A stretch of 64,000 nt of DNA, taken from contig NZ_CP107945.1 in assembly GCF_036057275.1 (NCBI RefSeq), positions 3,534,001 to 3,598,000 of the forward strand, given 5' to 3'. The notes beneath the pieces are model-generated. The model searched no databases, had not been told where the DNA came from, and saw only the letters and a program-made list of their open reading frames with translations. The DNA is from Streptomyces sp. NBC_00390 (GTDB taxonomy: Bacteria > Actinomycetota > Actinomycetes > Streptomycetales > Streptomycetaceae). The translations under genes were made by a program, and so were the position numbers. This document shows, in pieces, positions 46,145-57,704 of this stretch (the first letter of the stretch is position 1; every line of letters begins with the position of its first letter).

Positions 46145-46768
46145 ATGAGCGTCGACCCCGAGACCCAGGAGCAGGATCAGGGACCGCGCTGGCCTGTCCC
46201 GCCCTTGGGCGGCTGGACCGCTGACGACCTGGACAGGCTTCCGGACCTGCCTCCGCACACGGAGCTGATCGACGGGAGCCTCGTCTTCGTGAGTCCGCAG
46301 ACCCTTTTCCACGAGCGCACCGTGGACTTCTTCAAGTGGCAGCTGCAGTCCGTGGCGCCCGAGGACTTCGAGGTCGTGCGCGAGTTCACCATCGACGTGG
46401 ACCGGCAGAACCGCCCCGAGCCGGATGTGATCGTCGTGCCCGAGCACGTGATCCAGGACCCGGAGCAGACACGGTTCCCGGCGCAGGCGGTACTGCTGGC
46501 GATCGAGGTCGTCTCACCCGAGTCGCTGACCCGGGACCGGGAGACCAAGCCCGTGAAGTACGCCCGGGCCAAGATTCCGCACTACTGGCGGGTGGAGAAC
46601 CGCGAGGGCAAGGCCGTCGTGTACGTCTTCGAACTGGAGCCGAACACCGGCACGTACACGCCCACCGGCATCTTCCACGACCGTCTGAAGGCGGACGCTC
46701 CCTTCCCGGTCGACCTCGACCTCACCGCGATCACGGCGAAGCGCAGTCGCAAGGCCCCCGAGCAGTAA
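46145..46768 (+). CDS. Uma2-family (DUF820) restriction endonuclease-fold protein
   Basis: A 207-residue protein with the PD-(D/E)XK-like fold of the Uma2 family: ELIDGSLVFVSPQTLFHE, then RPEPDVIVVPE (Asp), LLAIEVVSPESLTRDRETKPVKYARAKIPHYWRVE with the E-V and K residues. The family is very abundant in Streptomyces and cyanobacteria; its role is not established. ATG at 46145 has GGGAG before it. It lies alone, ending at a hairpin shared with nuoN. Confidence 0.9.
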   Translation: MSVDPETQEQDQGPRWPVPPLGGWTADDLDRLPDLPPHTELIDGSLVFVSPQTLFHERTVDFFKWQLQSVAPEDFEVVREFTIDVDRQNRPEPDVIVVPEHVIQDPEQTRFPAQAVLLAIEVVSPESLTRDRETKPVKYARAKIPHYWRVENREGKAVVYVFELEPNTGTYTPTGIFHDRLKADAPFPVDLDLTAITAKRSRKAPEQ

Positions 46769-46778
46769 CGCCCGGGCA

Positions 46779-46825
46779 CACCGAAGGTCCGGCCCCTCCC
46801 CCGAGGAGGCGCCGGACCTTCGGTG
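46779..46825. terminator. shared terminator between Uma2 gene and nuoN
   Basis: 15-bp perfect arms (46779-46793 and 46811-46825). It lies between the convergent ends of the Uma2 gene and the nuo operon and can serve both. Confidence 0.88.
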
Positions 46826-46838
46826 CGGACATGCACCG

Positions 46839-48491
46839 CTATCGCACGAACACTCCCGCCTGGCTCGCCAGGTCCAGGAAGTACTGCGGCGCCACACCCA
46901 GCACCAGCGTCACCGCGACGCCGACGCCGATCGTCGTCATCGTCAGCGGCGACGGGACTGCGACCGTGGGGCCCTCCGGCTTGGGCTCGCTGAAGAACAT
47001 CAGCACGATGACCCGGATGTAGAAGAACGCGGCGATCGCGGACGAGATCACACCGACCACGACCAGCGCGCCCGCGCCGCCCTCCGCCGCCGCCGTGAAG
47101 ACCGCGAACTTTCCGGTGAAACCGGAGGTCAGCGGAATGCCGGCGAAGGCGAGCAGGAACACCGCGAACACAGCGGCCACCAGCGGTGACCGACGCCCGA
47201 GCCCGGCCCACTTGGACAGGTGCGTCGCCTCGCCGCCCGCGTCGCGGACCAGGGTGACGACGGCGAAGGCGCCGATCGTCACGAACGAGTAGGCGAGCAG
47301 ATAGAACAGGACGGACGAGATGCCCTCGGGCGTGGTCGCGATGACGCCGGCGAGGATGAAGCCGGCGTGCGCGATCGAGGAGTAGGCGAGCAGCCGCTTG
47401 ATGTCGGTCTGGGTGATGGCGACGATCGAACCGCCCAGCATCGTGACGATGGCGACGGCCCACATGACCGGGCGCCAGTCCCAGCTCAGGCCCGGCAGCA
47501 CCACATACAGCAGCCGCAGCAGCGCACCGAACGCGGCGACCTTGGTGGCCGCGGCCATGAAGCCGGTGACCGGGGTCGGCGCCCCCTGGTAGACGTCCGG
47601 CGTCCACATGTGGAACGGCACCGCACCGACCTTGAACAGCAGACCCGTGAGGATCATCGCGCCGCCGATCAACAGCAGCACGTCGTTGCCCATGGTGTCG
47701 GCGAGCGCCGGGTCGATGGTGCGGACGCTGCCGTCGACGACATCGGCGATCTGCGCGTACGACACCGAACCCGCGTAGCCGTACATCAGCGCGATGCCGA
47801 AGAGCAGGAACGCGGAGGAGAAGGCGCCCAGCAGGAAGTACTTCACCGCGGCCTCCTGCGACATCAGCCGCTTGCGGCGGGCCAGCGCGCACAGGAGGTA
47901 GAGCGGGAGCGAGAAGACCTCCAGCGCGATGAAGAGCGTCAGCAGATCGTTGGCCGCCGGGAGGACCAGCATGCCGGTGATCGCGAACAGTGCCAGCGGG
48001 AACACCTCGGTGGTGGTGAACCCGGCCTTGACCGCGGCCTTTTCACCGTCGCTGCCGGGTACCGACGCGGCCTGCGCGGCGAACGAGTCGACGTGCTTGC
48101 CGTGGGCCACCGGATCGAGCCGGCGCTCGGCGAAGGTGAAGACCGCGACCAGCGAGGCCAGCAGGATCGTGCCCTGCAGGAACAGGGCCGGCCCGTCGAC
48201 CGCGATCGCGCCCATCGCCGCGATGCCGGCCTTGGTCGTGGCGTATCCGCCGGCCGCGAGAGCCACGACAGCGGCGAACGCGGCGGCGAGGGAGACGACG
48301 GTCAGGAACACCTGGGTCCAGTACCGCGCCTTGCGCGGGACAAAGGCTTCCACGAGCACGCCCAGGATGGCGGCACCGACCACGATCAGCGCGGGTGCCA
48401 ATTGGGCGTACTCGATGTGGGGCGCGGGGATCTTGCCGATCGGCTCGACCGCCGCCGTCGTCCACAGGCTGTGGACAGCTGTAGCGCTCAC
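46839..48491 (-). CDS. nuoN: NADH-quinone oxidoreductase subunit N
   Basis: A 550-residue antiporter-like subunit with 14 helices and an Ala-rich extra segment near residues 130-155. FIALEVFSLPLYLLCALAR, KVGAVPFHMWTPDVYQGAPTPVTGF and KRLLAYSSIAHAGFIL are NuoN hallmarks. The GTG start overlaps the nuoM stop. It is the last gene of the complete 14-gene nuo operon. Confidence 0.96.
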   Translation of the reverse strand: MSATAVHSLWTTAAVEPIGKIPAPHIEYAQLAPALIVVGAAILGVLVEAFVPRKARYWTQVFLTVVSLAAAFAAVVALAAGGYATTKAGIAAMGAIAVDGPALFLQGTILLASLVAVFTFAERRLDPVAHGKHVDSFAAQAASVPGSDGEKAAVKAGFTTTEVFPLALFAITGMLVLPAANDLLTLFIALEVFSLPLYLLCALARRKRLMSQEAAVKYFLLGAFSSAFLLFGIALMYGYAGSVSYAQIADVVDGSVRTIDPALADTMGNDVLLLIGGAMILTGLLFKVGAVPFHMWTPDVYQGAPTPVTGFMAAATKVAAFGALLRLLYVVLPGLSWDWRPVMWAVAIVTMLGGSIVAITQTDIKRLLAYSSIAHAGFILAGVIATTPEGISSVLFYLLAYSFVTIGAFAVVTLVRDAGGEATHLSKWAGLGRRSPLVAAVFAVFLLAFAGIPLTSGFTGKFAVFTAAAEGGAGALVVVGVISSAIAAFFYIRVIVLMFFSEPKPEGPTVAVPSPLTMTTIGVGVAVTLVLGVAPQYFLDLASQAGVFVR

Positions 48492-50059
48492 TTGGCCGCC
48501 TCCACCTCGGGCTGGGGGTCCTTCTTCTGGACGTCGGACATCGTGTACTCCACCGCCGGGTTGACGATCTCCGTCAGCGGCTTCGGGAACACACCAAGGA
48601 AGAGCAGCAGCGCGATCAGCGGAGCGACCACCACCAGTTCACGGGGCCTGAGGTCCGGCATCTTGCTCACCTCGGGCTTCACCGGGCCCGTCATCGTCCG
48701 CTGGTACAGGACGAGGGTGTAGAGCGCGGCGAGCACAATGCCGGAGGTGGCGATGATGCCGGCGACCGGATAACGCGCGAACGTGCCGACCAGGACCAGG
48801 AATTCACTGACGAAGGGCGCGAGGCCCGGCAGCGAGAGAGTGGCCAGACCGCCGATCAGGAACGTGCCCGCGAGCACCGGGGCGACCTTCTGCACACCGC
48901 CGTAGTCGGCGATGAGCCGGGAGCCGCGCCGCGAGATCAGGAAGCCGGCCACCAGCATCAGCGCGGCGGTCGAGATCCCGTGGTTGACCATGTACAGCGT
49001 CGCCCCGGACTGGCCCTGGCTGGTCATCGCGAAGATGCCGAGCACGATGAAGCCGAAGTGCGAGATCGAGGCATACGCGACCAGGCGCTTGATGTCGCGC
49101 TGGCCGACCGCGAGCAGTGCGCCGTAGACGATGCTGATCAGCGCCAGCACCACGATGACCGGCGTGGCCCACGTCGACGCCTCCGGGAAGAGCTGGAGAC
49201 AGAAGCGCAGCATCGCGAACGTGCCGACCTTGTCGACGACGGCCGTGATCAGCACGGCGACCGGCGCGGTCGCCTCGCCCATGGCGTTGGGCAGCCAGGT
49301 GTGCAGTGGCCACAGCGGCGCCTTGATCGCGAAGGCGAAGAAGAAGCCGAGGAAGAGCAGCCGCTCGGTGGTGGTCGCCATCTCCAGCGAGCCGGACGCC
49401 CGGGCCTCGGCGATCTCGGTGAGCGAGAAGCTCCCCGCGACGACATAGAGCCCGATGACGGCGGCCAGCATGATCAGCCCGCCGACCAGGTTGTACAGCA
49501 GGAACTTCACGGCGGCGTAGGACCGCTGGGCCGCCGCGTTCTCGTCGGTGCCCGCGTGCGCCCGGTCGCCGAAGCCGCCGATGAGGAAGTACATCGGGAT
49601 GAGCATGGCTTCGAACAGAATGTAGAAGAGGAAGACGTCGGTGGCCTCGAAGGAGAGGATCACCATCGCCTCGACCATCAGGATCAGGGCGAAGAAGCCC
49701 TGGGTCGGCCGCCAGCGCGACGACTTCGTCTCCAGAGGGTCGGCGTCGTGCCAGCCGGCCAGGATGATGAACGGGATGAGCAGCGCGGTCAGCGCGATCA
49801 GCGCCACCCCGATGCCATCCACACCCAGCTCGTAGCGGACCCCGAAGTCCTTGATCCAGGCATGCGATTCGGTGAGCTGATAGCGCTCGCCGCCGGGCTC
49901 GAACCGTACGAACACGATGGCGGCGAGCACCAGGGTGGCGAGCGAGACCAGCAGCGCCAGCCACTTGGCGGCCGCCCGCCGCGCGGCGGGCACGGCCGCC
50001 GTGGCGATCGCACCGACCGCGGGCAGCAGCGCTGTGGCCGTCAGAATCGGGAACGACAT
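48488..50059 (-). CDS. nuoM: NADH-quinone oxidoreductase subunit M
   Basis: A 523-residue proton-pumping subunit: FYILFEAMLIPMYFLIGGFG carries the helix glutamate, KAPLWPLHTWLPNAMGEA the lysine and KRLVAYASISHFGFI the second lysine. It follows the nuoL stop by one base and ends overlapping nuoN. Confidence 0.97.
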   Translation of the reverse strand: MSFPILTATALLPAVGAIATAAVPAARRAAAKWLALLVSLATLVLAAIVFVRFEPGGERYQLTESHAWIKDFGVRYELGVDGIGVALIALTALLIPFIILAGWHDADPLETKSSRWRPTQGFFALILMVEAMVILSFEATDVFLFYILFEAMLIPMYFLIGGFGDRAHAGTDENAAAQRSYAAVKFLLYNLVGGLIMLAAVIGLYVVAGSFSLTEIAEARASGSLEMATTTERLLFLGFFFAFAIKAPLWPLHTWLPNAMGEATAPVAVLITAVVDKVGTFAMLRFCLQLFPEASTWATPVIVVLALISIVYGALLAVGQRDIKRLVAYASISHFGFIVLGIFAMTSQGQSGATLYMVNHGISTAALMLVAGFLISRRGSRLIADYGGVQKVAPVLAGTFLIGGLATLSLPGLAPFVSEFLVLVGTFARYPVAGIIATSGIVLAALYTLVLYQRTMTGPVKPEVSKMPDLRPRELVVVAPLIALLLFLGVFPKPLTEIVNPAVEYTMSDVQKKDPQPEVEAAK

Positions 50060-50060
50060 A

Positions 50061-51956
50061 TCAGACCGCCCTCATCAGCAGGGTCGCGGCGATCAGGATC
50101 GCCGTACCGCCGAACATCGAGACCGCGTAACTGCGGGCGTAGCCGTTCTGCAGCTTGCGCAGCCGGCCCGAGAGCCCGCCGACCGTGGCGGCCGTGCCGT
50201 TGACGACTCCGTCGACCAGGGTGTGGTCGACATAGACAAGGGAGCGGGTGAGGTGCTCGCCGCCGCGGACCAGGACCACATGGTTGAAGTCGTCCTGGTA
50301 CAGGTCGCGGCGGGCGGCCCGGGTGGGCCACGAGCCGCGCGGGGCGATGACCGGCACCGGCCGGCGTCCGTACTGCGCGTAGGCGAGAGCGACGCCGACG
50401 ACCATCACCGCGACGGTCGCGGTGGTGATCGCACCCGCGCCGATCGGCGGGTGCCCGTGATCGAAGCTCGTCACCGGCTCCAGCCACTTCACGAACGACT
50501 CGTGGAAGGAGAACAGCCCGCCCGCGAAGACCGATCCGAAGGCCAGCACGATCATCGGCACCGTCATCGTCCTCGGTGACTCGTGCGGATGCGGCATGTC
50601 GCCCTTTTCGTCGGCCTGCCAGCGCTGCTCACCGAAGAAGGTCATCAGCATCACGCGCGTCATGTAGTACGCGGTGATCGCGGCACCGAGCAGGGTGACC
50701 GCGCCGAGGATCCAGCCCTCGGTGCCCCCCTTGGCGAACGCCGCCTCGATGATCTTGTCCTTGGAGAAGAAGCCGGACAGACCCGGGAAGCCGATGATCG
50801 CCAGATAGCCGAGCCCGAAGGTGACGAAGGTGATCGGCATGTACTTCCTCAGGCCGCCGTACTTCCTCATGTCGACCTCGTCGTTCATGCCGTGCATGAC
50901 CGAACCGGCGCCGAGGAAGAGACCGGCCTTGAAGAAGCCGTGCGTCACCAGGTGCATGATCGCGAAGGCGTATCCGATGGGGCCGAGGCCCGCGGCCAGG
51001 ATCATGTAGCCGATCTGCGACATCGTCGAACCGGCGAGCGCCTTCTTGATGTCGTCCTTCGCGCAACCGACGATCGCACCGAAGAGGAGCGTGACCGCGC
51101 CGACGACGGTGACGACGAGCTGTGCGTCGGGTGACGCGTTGAAGATCGCGCCGGAGCGGACGATCAGATAGACACCGGCGGTCACCATGGTCGCGGCGTG
51201 GATGAGGGCCGAGACCGGGGTCGGGCCCTCCATCGCGTCGCCGAGCCAGGACTGCAGCGGCACCTGGGCGGACTTGCCGCAGGCGGCCAGCAGCAGCATC
51301 AGGGCGATGGCCGTCAGCGTGCCCTCGCCGGTCTCCCCCACGGCCCCGAGGACCGGCCCGAAGGCGAAGGTCCCGAACGTGGTGAACATCAGCATGATGG
51401 CGATCGACAGCCCCATGTCGCCGACGCGGTTGACCAGGAAGGCCTTCTTCGCCGCGGTGGCCGCGCTGGGCTTGTGCTGCCAGAAGCCGATGAGCAGGTA
51501 CGAGGCGAGGCCCACGCCTTCCCAGCCGACGTACAGCAGCAGGTAGTTGTCGGCGAGGACCAGCAGCAGCATCGCCGCGAGGAACAGGTTCAGATAACCG
51601 AAGAAGCGGCGGCGGCGCTCGTCGTGCTCCATGTACCCGACCGAGTACAGATGGATGAGCGAGCCGACACCGGTGATCAGCAGGGCGAAGGTCATCGACA
51701 GCTGGTCGAGCTGGAAGGCGACGTCCGCCTGGAAGCCCTCGACCGGGATCCAGCTGTACAGCTGCTGGGTCAGGGTCCGGTCGTCGCCGGGCCTGCCGAG
51801 CATGTCGGCGAAGAGCACGACGGCGATGACGAACGACACGGCGGCGAACAGGGTGCCGAGCCAGTGGCCGGCGCGGTCGAGCCGGCGTCCGCCGCACAGC
51901 AGGACCACCGCTCCGAGCAGAGGCGCCGCGACGAGCAGCGCAATGAGGTTCTCCAC
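50061..51956 (-). CDS. nuoL: NADH-quinone oxidoreductase subunit L
   Basis: A 631-residue subunit with the lateral helix: [49 protein letters not shown] and [15 protein letters not shown] are diagnostic. GTG start, 15 bp after nuoK. It lacks the long Ala/Pro loop seen in NuoL2. Confidence 0.97.
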   Translation of the reverse strand: MENLIALLVAAPLLGAVVLLCGGRRLDRAGHWLGTLFAAVSFVIAVVLFADMLGRPGDDRTLTQQLYSWIPVEGFQADVAFQLDQLSMTFALLITGVGSLIHLYSVGYMEHDERRRRFFGYLNLFLAAMLLLVLADNYLLLYVGWEGVGLASYLLIGFWQHKPSAATAAKKAFLVNRVGDMGLSIAIMLMFTTFGTFAFGPVLGAVGETGEGTLTAIALMLLLAACGKSAQVPLQSWLGDAMEGPTPVSALIHAATMVTAGVYLIVRSGAIFNASPDAQLVVTVVGAVTLLFGAIVGCAKDDIKKALAGSTMSQIGYMILAAGLGPIGYAFAIMHLVTHGFFKAGLFLGAGSVMHGMNDEVDMRKYGGLRKYMPITFVTFGLGYLAIIGFPGLSGFFSKDKIIEAAFAKGGTEGWILGAVTLLGAAITAYYMTRVMLMTFFGEQRWQADEKGDMPHPHESPRTMTVPMIVLAFGSVFAGGLFSFHESFVKWLEPVTSFDHGHPPIGAGAITTATVAVMVVGVALAYAQYGRRPVPVIAPRGSWPTRAARRDLYQDDFNHVVLVRGGEHLTRSLVYVDHTLVDGVVNGTAATVGGLSGRLRKLQNGYARSYAVSMFGGTAILIAATLLMRAV

Positions 51957-51971
51957 GATTCTCCCGACCCC

Positions 51972-52271
51972 TTACAGCTTCATCAGGCTGGCGTCGTCGA
52001 CCGAGGCCGAATGGCGGGACCGGAACAGCAGCACGATGATCGCGAGCCCGACCACGACCTCCGCGGCGGCGACCACCATCGTGAAGAACGCGATGATCTG
52101 GCCGTCGAGATTGCCGTGCATCCGGGAGAAGGCGACGAACGCGAGGTTGCACGCGTTGAGCATCAGCTCGACACACATGAACACCACGATCGCGTTCCGC
52201 CGGATCAGAACTCCCGCCGCGCCGATGGTGAACAGCAGGGCGGCGAGATAGAGGTAGTTGACCGGATTCAC
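51972..52271 (-). CDS. nuoK: NADH-quinone oxidoreductase subunit K
   Basis: A 99-residue three-helix subunit. [18 protein letters not shown] and [17 protein letters not shown] hold the two conserved glutamates. GTG start overlaps the nuoJ stop (GTGA). Confidence 0.97.
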   Translation of the reverse strand: MNPVNYLYLAALLFTIGAAGVLIRRNAIVVFMCVELMLNACNLAFVAFSRMHGNLDGQIIAFFTMVVAAAEVVVGLAIIVLLFRSRHSASVDDASLMKL

Positions 52272-53092
52272 CGCTTGGCCTCCTCTTCGTCCCGGTCCCG
52301 TCCGAGCCGCTCCTCGGAGCGCTGTTCCAGCGCCTTGAGGTCGTTGAGCGCATCGGTCGACACATCACGGATCTGGCCGCGCTCGCGCAGCGTCTTGCTC
52401 ACGGTGAGCTGGGACGGGGTGCCGTCCGGCAGCAGACCGGCGATGTCCACCGCGTTGTGCCGGGCGTAGACGCCGGGGGCGGGCAGCGGCGGCAGGTGCT
52501 TGCCTTCCCGTACGCGCTGCTCGGACAGCTCGCGCTGGGTCTTGGCCCGCTCGGTGCGCTCCCGGTGGGTGAGCACCATGGCGCCGACGGCCGCGGTGAT
52601 CAGCAGCGCGCCGGTGATCTCGAAGGCGAAGACGTACTTGGTGAAGATGAGCCGGGCCAGGCCCTCGACATTGCCCCCGCTCGCGCTGTTGGCGACGCCC
52701 AGGCCGTTGAAGGTCTTCAGGGAGGCGTTGGCGATACCGGCGATGAGCAGCACACCGAAGCCCAGCCCGCAGAGCGCGGCCAGCCAGCGCTGGCCCTTCA
52801 GCGTCTCCTTGAGCGAGTCGGCGGCGGTGACGCCGACCAGCATGACGACGAAGAGGAACAGCATCATGATCGCGCCGGTGTAGACGATGATCTGGACGAC
52901 CCCGAGGAAGTACGCCCCGTTGGCGAGGTAGAACACCGCCAGAATGATCATGGTCCCGGCCAGGCACAGCGCACTGTGCACGGCCCGCTTCATGAGGATC
53001 GTGCCCAGCGCTCCCAGGACGGCGACCACCCCCAGCACCCAGAACTGGACGGCCTCGCCCGTCGAAGTGGCCGATGCGGCAAGGGCGTTCAT
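52268..53092 (-). CDS. nuoJ: NADH-quinone oxidoreductase subunit J
   Basis: A 274-residue subunit. The five-helix core ([42 protein letters not shown]) is followed by a charged tail of about 90 residues ([20 protein letters not shown]) typical of actinobacterial NuoJ. ATG overlaps the nuoI stop. Confidence 0.95.
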   Translation of the reverse strand: MNALAASATSTGEAVQFWVLGVVAVLGALGTILMKRAVHSALCLAGTMIILAVFYLANGAYFLGVVQIIVYTGAIMMLFLFVVMLVGVTAADSLKETLKGQRWLAALCGLGFGVLLIAGIANASLKTFNGLGVANSASGGNVEGLARLIFTKYVFAFEITGALLITAAVGAMVLTHRERTERAKTQRELSEQRVREGKHLPPLPAPGVYARHNAVDIAGLLPDGTPSQLTVSKTLRERGQIRDVSTDALNDLKALEQRSEERLGRDRDEEEAKR

Positions 53093-53676
53093 GCGTCCAC
53101 CTCCTCGCCCTTCTCACCCTTGGAGACGGCGACCTGCTGGACCGTGCCGGGCGCGGCTTCGGTGACCAGCCCCCGGTAGTAGTCCTGCTCGTCCGTGCCG
53201 GGGTAGATCGCGTGCGGCGAGTCGACCATGCCCTCGTCCAGACCGGCGAGCAGCTGCTCCTTGGTGTAGATGAGGTTCTCGCGGCTGCTGTCGGCGAGCT
53301 CGAAGTCGTTCGTCATCGTCAGCGCGCGCGTCGGGCAGGCCTCGATGCACAGTCCGCACAGAATGCAGCGGGCGTAGTTGATCTGGTAGACGCGGCCGTA
53401 CCGCTCGCCCGGGGAGTAGCGCTCCTCGTCGGTGTTGTCCGCGCCCTCCACATAGATCGCGTCCGCCGGACAGGCCCAGGCGCACAGCTCGCAGCCGATG
53501 CACTTCTCCAGTCCGTCGGGATGACGGTTCAGCTGGTGCCGGCCGTGGAAGCGCGGCGCCGTCACCTTCTGCTGCTCCGGGTACTGCTCGGTCAGCCGCT
53601 TCTTGAACATGGCCTTGAAGGTCACGCCGAAGCCGGCAACCGGATTCTGGAACGTGCTCTCGGATTCCTCAGACAC
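53089..53676 (-). CDS. nuoI: NADH-quinone oxidoreductase subunit I
   Basis: A 195-residue subunit with two 4Fe-4S motifs, [12 protein letters not shown] and [15 protein letters not shown] at 53676 (VSEESES) is preferred because AGGAGG stands at the right distance; earlier in-frame starts lie inside nuoH. It overlaps the end of nuoH by 8 bases. Confidence 0.95.
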   Translation of the reverse strand: MSEESESTFQNPVAGFGVTFKAMFKKRLTEQYPEQQKVTAPRFHGRHQLNRHPDGLEKCIGCELCAWACPADAIYVEGADNTDEERYSPGERYGRVYQINYARCILCGLCIEACPTRALTMTNDFELADSSRENLIYTKEQLLAGLDEGMVDSPHAIYPGTDEQDYYRGLVTEAAPGTVQQVAVSKGEKGEEVDA

Positions 53677-55066
53677 CGTCAGCCTCCTTTCCATCACGAG
53701 GACCATCACTGTCAGTATTGGGTCCGCCACTGACAATCAGCTCGCGCTCACCGCGCGGACGCCTGCGCGGCACCGGCGGCAACTCCTGCCCGGGCAACGG
53801 CGGTACGGGGAAGCCGCCCGCCATCGGGTCGAACGCGGCGGGCTCCGGCTTCGCGGCCTCGGCGGCCTTCTCCTTCTTGCCTCGGAACATGTCCGCGACG
53901 AAGGAGAGCAACAGGACCGCGATCACGGCGCCTCCGACGTACAGCACGATCTGCTGGAAGTCGTAGTTCTCGTTGCGCAGCGCCCGCACGGTCGCCACCA
54001 GCATCAGCCAGACCACCGAGACCGGGATCAGGACCTTCCAGCCGAGCTTCATCAGCTGGTCGTAACGGACCCGGGGCAGGGTGCCGCGCAGCCAGATGAA
54101 GAAGAAGAGCAGCAGCTGGACCTTGATGACGAACCAGAGCATCGGCCACCAGCCGTGGTTCGCGCCCTCCCAGAAGGTGGAGATCGGGTACGGGGCCCGC
54201 CAGCCGCCCAGGAACAGGGTGACCGAGACGGCGGAGACGGTGACCATGTTGACGTACTCGGCCAGCATGAACATCGCGAACTTGATGGAGCTGTACTCGG
54301 TGTTGAAGCCGCCGACCAGGTCGCCCTCGGACTCCGGCATGTCGAACGGAGCCCGGTTGGTCTCGCCGACCATGGTGACGACGTAGATGATGAAGGAGAC
54401 CGGCAGCAGCACGATGTACCAGCGGTCCGCCTGCGCCTCCACGATCGCCGACGTCGACATCGACCCGGAGTAGAGGAAGACCGAGGCGAACGCCGCGCCC
54501 ATCGCGATCTCGTAGGAGATCATCTGCGCACAGCTGCGCAATCCGCCGAGCAGCGGATACGTCGAGCCCGACGACCAGCCCGCCAGCACGATGCCGTAGA
54601 TGCCGACCGAGGCGACCGCCAGGATGTAGAGCATCGCGATCGGCAGGTCGGTGAGCTGCATCGTGGTGCGCTGCCCGAAGATCGAGACCTCGTCGCCGGC
54701 CGGTCCGAACGGGATCACGGCGATCGCCATGAACGCCGGGATGGCGGCGATGATCGGGGCGAGGACATAGACGACCTTGTCCGCCCGCTTGACGATCACG
54801 TCTTCCTTGAGCATCAGCTTGATGCCGTCGGCCAGCGACTGGAGCATGCCCCAGGGGCCGTGCCGGTTGGGACCGATGCGCAGCTGCATCCAGGCCACCA
54901 CCTTGCGCTCCCACACGATGGAGAACAGCACGGTGACCATCAGGAAGGCGAAGCAGAACACGGCCTTGACGGCGACCAGCCACCACGGGTCGCGCCCGAA
55001 CATCGACAGGTCCTCGAGTGCGAGAACACTGCTCTGGACTTCGGCGACATGAGCCGGCGCGATCAT
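53669..55066 (-). CDS. nuoH: NADH-quinone oxidoreductase subunit H
   Basis: A 465-residue membrane subunit of the quinone chamber: [54 protein letters not shown] and [15 protein letters not shown]. The last 75 residues are a Pro-rich, charged tail, which NuoH2 lacks. CGGAGG precedes the ATG at 55066. It is separated from nuoG by 124 bp, one of the two larger gaps in the operon. Confidence 0.95.
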   Translation of the reverse strand: MIAPAHVAEVQSSVLALEDLSMFGRDPWWLVAVKAVFCFAFLMVTVLFSIVWERKVVAWMQLRIGPNRHGPWGMLQSLADGIKLMLKEDVIVKRADKVVYVLAPIIAAIPAFMAIAVIPFGPAGDEVSIFGQRTTMQLTDLPIAMLYILAVASVGIYGIVLAGWSSGSTYPLLGGLRSCAQMISYEIAMGAAFASVFLYSGSMSTSAIVEAQADRWYIVLLPVSFIIYVVTMVGETNRAPFDMPESEGDLVGGFNTEYSSIKFAMFMLAEYVNMVTVSAVSVTLFLGGWRAPYPISTFWEGANHGWWPMLWFVIKVQLLLFFFIWLRGTLPRVRYDQLMKLGWKVLIPVSVVWLMLVATVRALRNENYDFQQIVLYVGGAVIAVLLLSFVADMFRGKKEKAAEAAKPEPAAFDPMAGGFPVPPLPGQELPPVPRRRPRGERELIVSGGPNTDSDGPRDGKEADGV

Positions 55067-55116
55067 GCGCACACCTCCGATACGGGGGCGGCCGGTGCAG
55101 CGCCCGGCAGAACGGC

Positions 55117-55133
55117 GCGGGCCGGGAGCCCGC
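55117..55133. other. hairpin in the nuoG-nuoH gap
   Basis: GCGGGC-CGGGA-GCCCGC in the 124-bp non-coding stretch between nuoG and nuoH. It may be an RNA processing or attenuation site; weak. Confidence 0.35.
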
Positions 55134-55190
55134 TCGGCGAGGTGGTTCCAGGCCTGGGCACGGGCCCCGGTCGACGGGAGACTCGGACGG

Positions 55191-57704
55191 TCACGACGCC
55201 ACCTCCGGTGCCGCCTCGACGGCCTCCGGCTCCGCGGCCGGACCGATACGGACCAGTTGGCCCGGCATCGCCCCGGTGTCGGCGGCCACGCCGCCACCGG
55301 TGGAGTTCAGCGGCAGCCACACCACCTGATCGGGCATCTCGCTCACCTGGAGCGGCAGCCGGACCACGCCGGCCGGACCCGAAACCTCCAGCACATCGCC
55401 GTCCTTGACGCCCGTGGCGGCCGCGGTGCTCGCGGACAGCCGGGCCACGGCGGCGTGCCGGGTGCCGGCCAGCGCCTCGTCGCCCTGCTGCAGCAGGCCC
55501 TGGTCGAGCAGCATCCGGTGACCGGCGAGCACCGCCTCCCCCTCGCCCGGGCGGGGCAGCGGTCGGGCGGACTCCATCGGATCGGTGGCCCGCGGGCCGT
55601 CCCACCGGCCGAGCCGGTCCATCTCCGTTCGCACGGCCTTGAGGTCCGGCAGCCCGAAGGCGACATCGAGCGCGTCGGCGAGCATGTGCAGCACCCGCGC
55701 GTCCGCCGGCGCGAGGCGCCGTGTCATCTGCTCGGGCTTGAGCGCCGCCTCGAACAGCCGCGCCCTGCCTTCCCAGTTGAGGAAGGTGCCCGGCTTCTCG
55801 GCGACGGCCGCCACCGGGAAGACGACGTCCGCCCGCTCGGTGACCTCGCTCGGCCGCAGCTCCAGCGAGACCAGGAAGCCCACCGCGTCGAGCGCCTCGC
55901 GGGCGCGCGCCGGGTCGGGCAGATCGGCGATCTCGACGCCGGCGACCAGCAGCGCCGCCAGCTCGCCGGTGGCCGCGGCCTCGACGATCTGGCCGGTGTC
56001 GCGGCCGTAGCGGTGAGGGAGTTCGCGTACCCGCCAGGCCTCGGCCGTCTCCTCGCGGGCCCGCGGGTCGGTGGCCGGCCGGCCGCCGGGCAGCAGCGAC
56101 GGCAGCGCGCCCGCCTCGACGGCCCCGCGCTCACCGGCCCGCCGCGGGATCCACACCAGCCGGGCGCCGGTGGCGCTCGCGATCCGTACGGCGGCGGTGA
56201 GTCCGCCGGGAACGGCCGCGAGCCGCTCACCGACCACGATCACCGCGCCGTCGCCGCGCAGCGCCTCGGCCGCCCTGGCGCCGTCCTCGTCGAGTCCGAC
56301 ACCGGAGGCAAGCGCGTCCAGCCACTCGGTCTCGGTGCCGGGGGCTGCGGGCAGCAGCGTGCCACCGGCCTTGAGCAGACCGCGCGTCGCGTGCGTGGCG
56401 AGGGAGAAGGTGCGCTGGCCGTGCTTGCGGTGCGCCTTGCGCAGCCGCAGGAACACGCCGGGAGCCTCCTCCTCGGACTCGAACCCGGCGAGCAGCACCG
56501 CCGGGGCCTTCTCCAGGACGCTGTACGTGACCCCGCTGCGGTCCAGGTCGAGGCCGCGGCCGGCGACCCTGGCGGCCAGGAAGTCTGCCTCCTCGCTGCT
56601 GTGCACACGCGCGCGGAAGTCGATGTCGTTGGTGTCGAGGGCGACCCGCGCGAACTTGGCGTAGGCGTAGGAGTCCTCGACGGTCAGCCGGCCGCCGGTG
56701 AGCACTCCGGCCCGGCCGCGGGCGGCACCGAGCCCGCGGGCCGCCGCCTCGAGCGCCTCGGGCCAGCTCGCCGGCTCCAGCTCACCGGTCCCGTTGTTGC
56801 GCACGAGCGGAGTGGTCAGCCGGTCCGGCTTCTGCGCGTAGCGGAAGCCGAAACGGCCCTTGTCGCACAGCCACTCCTCGTTGACCTCCGGGTCCTCGGC
56901 CGCGAGGCGCCGCATGACCTTTCCGCGCCGGTGGTCGGTACGGGTCGCACAGCCGCCGGCGCAGTGCTCGCACACGCTCGGCGAGGAGACCAGGTCGAAG
57001 GGGCGGGAGCGGAACCGGTACGCGGCCGAAGTCAGCGCGCCGACCGGGCAGATCTGGATGGTGTTCCCGGAGAAGTACGACTGGAACGGGTCGCCCTCGC
57101 CGGTGCCGACCTGCTGCAGCGCGCCCCGCTCGATCAGTTCGATCATCGGGTCGCCCGCCACCTGGTTGGAGAACCGGGTGCAGCGCGCGCACAGCACACA
57201 CCGCTCCCGGTCCAGCAGCACCTGGGTGGAGATGTTGACCGGCTTCTCGTACGTCCGCTTCTTTCCCTCGAAGCGGGACTCGGCCTGGCCGTGCGAGACG
57301 GCCTGGTTCTGCAGCGGGCACTCGCCGCCCTTGTCGCACACCGGGCAGTCCAGCGGATGGTTGATCAGCAGCAGCTCCATCACGCCCTTCTGCGCCTTCT
57401 CGGCGGCGGGCGAGGTGAGCTGCGACCTGACGACCATGCCGTCGGTGCAGGTGATGGTGCAGGACGCCATCGGCTTGCGCTGGCCCTCCACCTCGACGAT
57501 GCACTGGCGGCAGGCGCCGGCCGGGTCGAGGAGGGGGTGGTCGCAGAACCGTGGGATCTCGATGCCGAGCTGCTCGGCGGCCCGGATGACCAGCGTCCCC
57601 TTGGGGACGGAGATCTCGATGCCGTCGATCGTGAGGGAGACCAGGTCCTCGGGCGGAACCGCGGCCTCGCCGCCCCCGGAGGGAGCGCTCGTGGTGACTG
57701 TCAT
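55191..57704 (-). CDS. nuoG: NADH-quinone oxidoreductase subunit G
   Basis: An 837-residue Fe-S subunit. [17 protein letters not shown] binds the 2Fe-2S cluster N1b, [17 protein letters not shown] and [11 protein letters not shown] with ICPVGAL bind the 4Fe-4S clusters, and CEHCAGGC...CDKGRF supplies the extra N7 cluster found in part of the family. The rest is a molybdopterin-type domain without cofactor motifs. GGAGG precedes the ATG at 57704; start overlaps the nuoF stop. Confidence 0.96.
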   Translation of the reverse strand: MTVTTSAPSGGGEAAVPPEDLVSLTIDGIEISVPKGTLVIRAAEQLGIEIPRFCDHPLLDPAGACRQCIVEVEGQRKPMASCTITCTDGMVVRSQLTSPAAEKAQKGVMELLLINHPLDCPVCDKGGECPLQNQAVSHGQAESRFEGKKRTYEKPVNISTQVLLDRERCVLCARCTRFSNQVAGDPMIELIERGALQQVGTGEGDPFQSYFSGNTIQICPVGALTSAAYRFRSRPFDLVSSPSVCEHCAGGCATRTDHRRGKVMRRLAAEDPEVNEEWLCDKGRFGFRYAQKPDRLTTPLVRNNGTGELEPASWPEALEAAARGLGAARGRAGVLTGGRLTVEDSYAYAKFARVALDTNDIDFRARVHSSEEADFLAARVAGRGLDLDRSGVTYSVLEKAPAVLLAGFESEEEAPGVFLRLRKAHRKHGQRTFSLATHATRGLLKAGGTLLPAAPGTETEWLDALASGVGLDEDGARAAEALRGDGAVIVVGERLAAVPGGLTAAVRIASATGARLVWIPRRAGERGAVEAGALPSLLPGGRPATDPRAREETAEAWRVRELPHRYGRDTGQIVEAAATGELAALLVAGVEIADLPDPARAREALDAVGFLVSLELRPSEVTERADVVFPVAAVAEKPGTFLNWEGRARLFEAALKPEQMTRRLAPADARVLHMLADALDVAFGLPDLKAVRTEMDRLGRWDGPRATDPMESARPLPRPGEGEAVLAGHRMLLDQGLLQQGDEALAGTRHAAVARLSASTAAATGVKDGDVLEVSGPAGVVRLPLQVSEMPDQVVWLPLNSTGGGVAADTGAMPGQLVRIGPAAEPEAVEAAPEVAS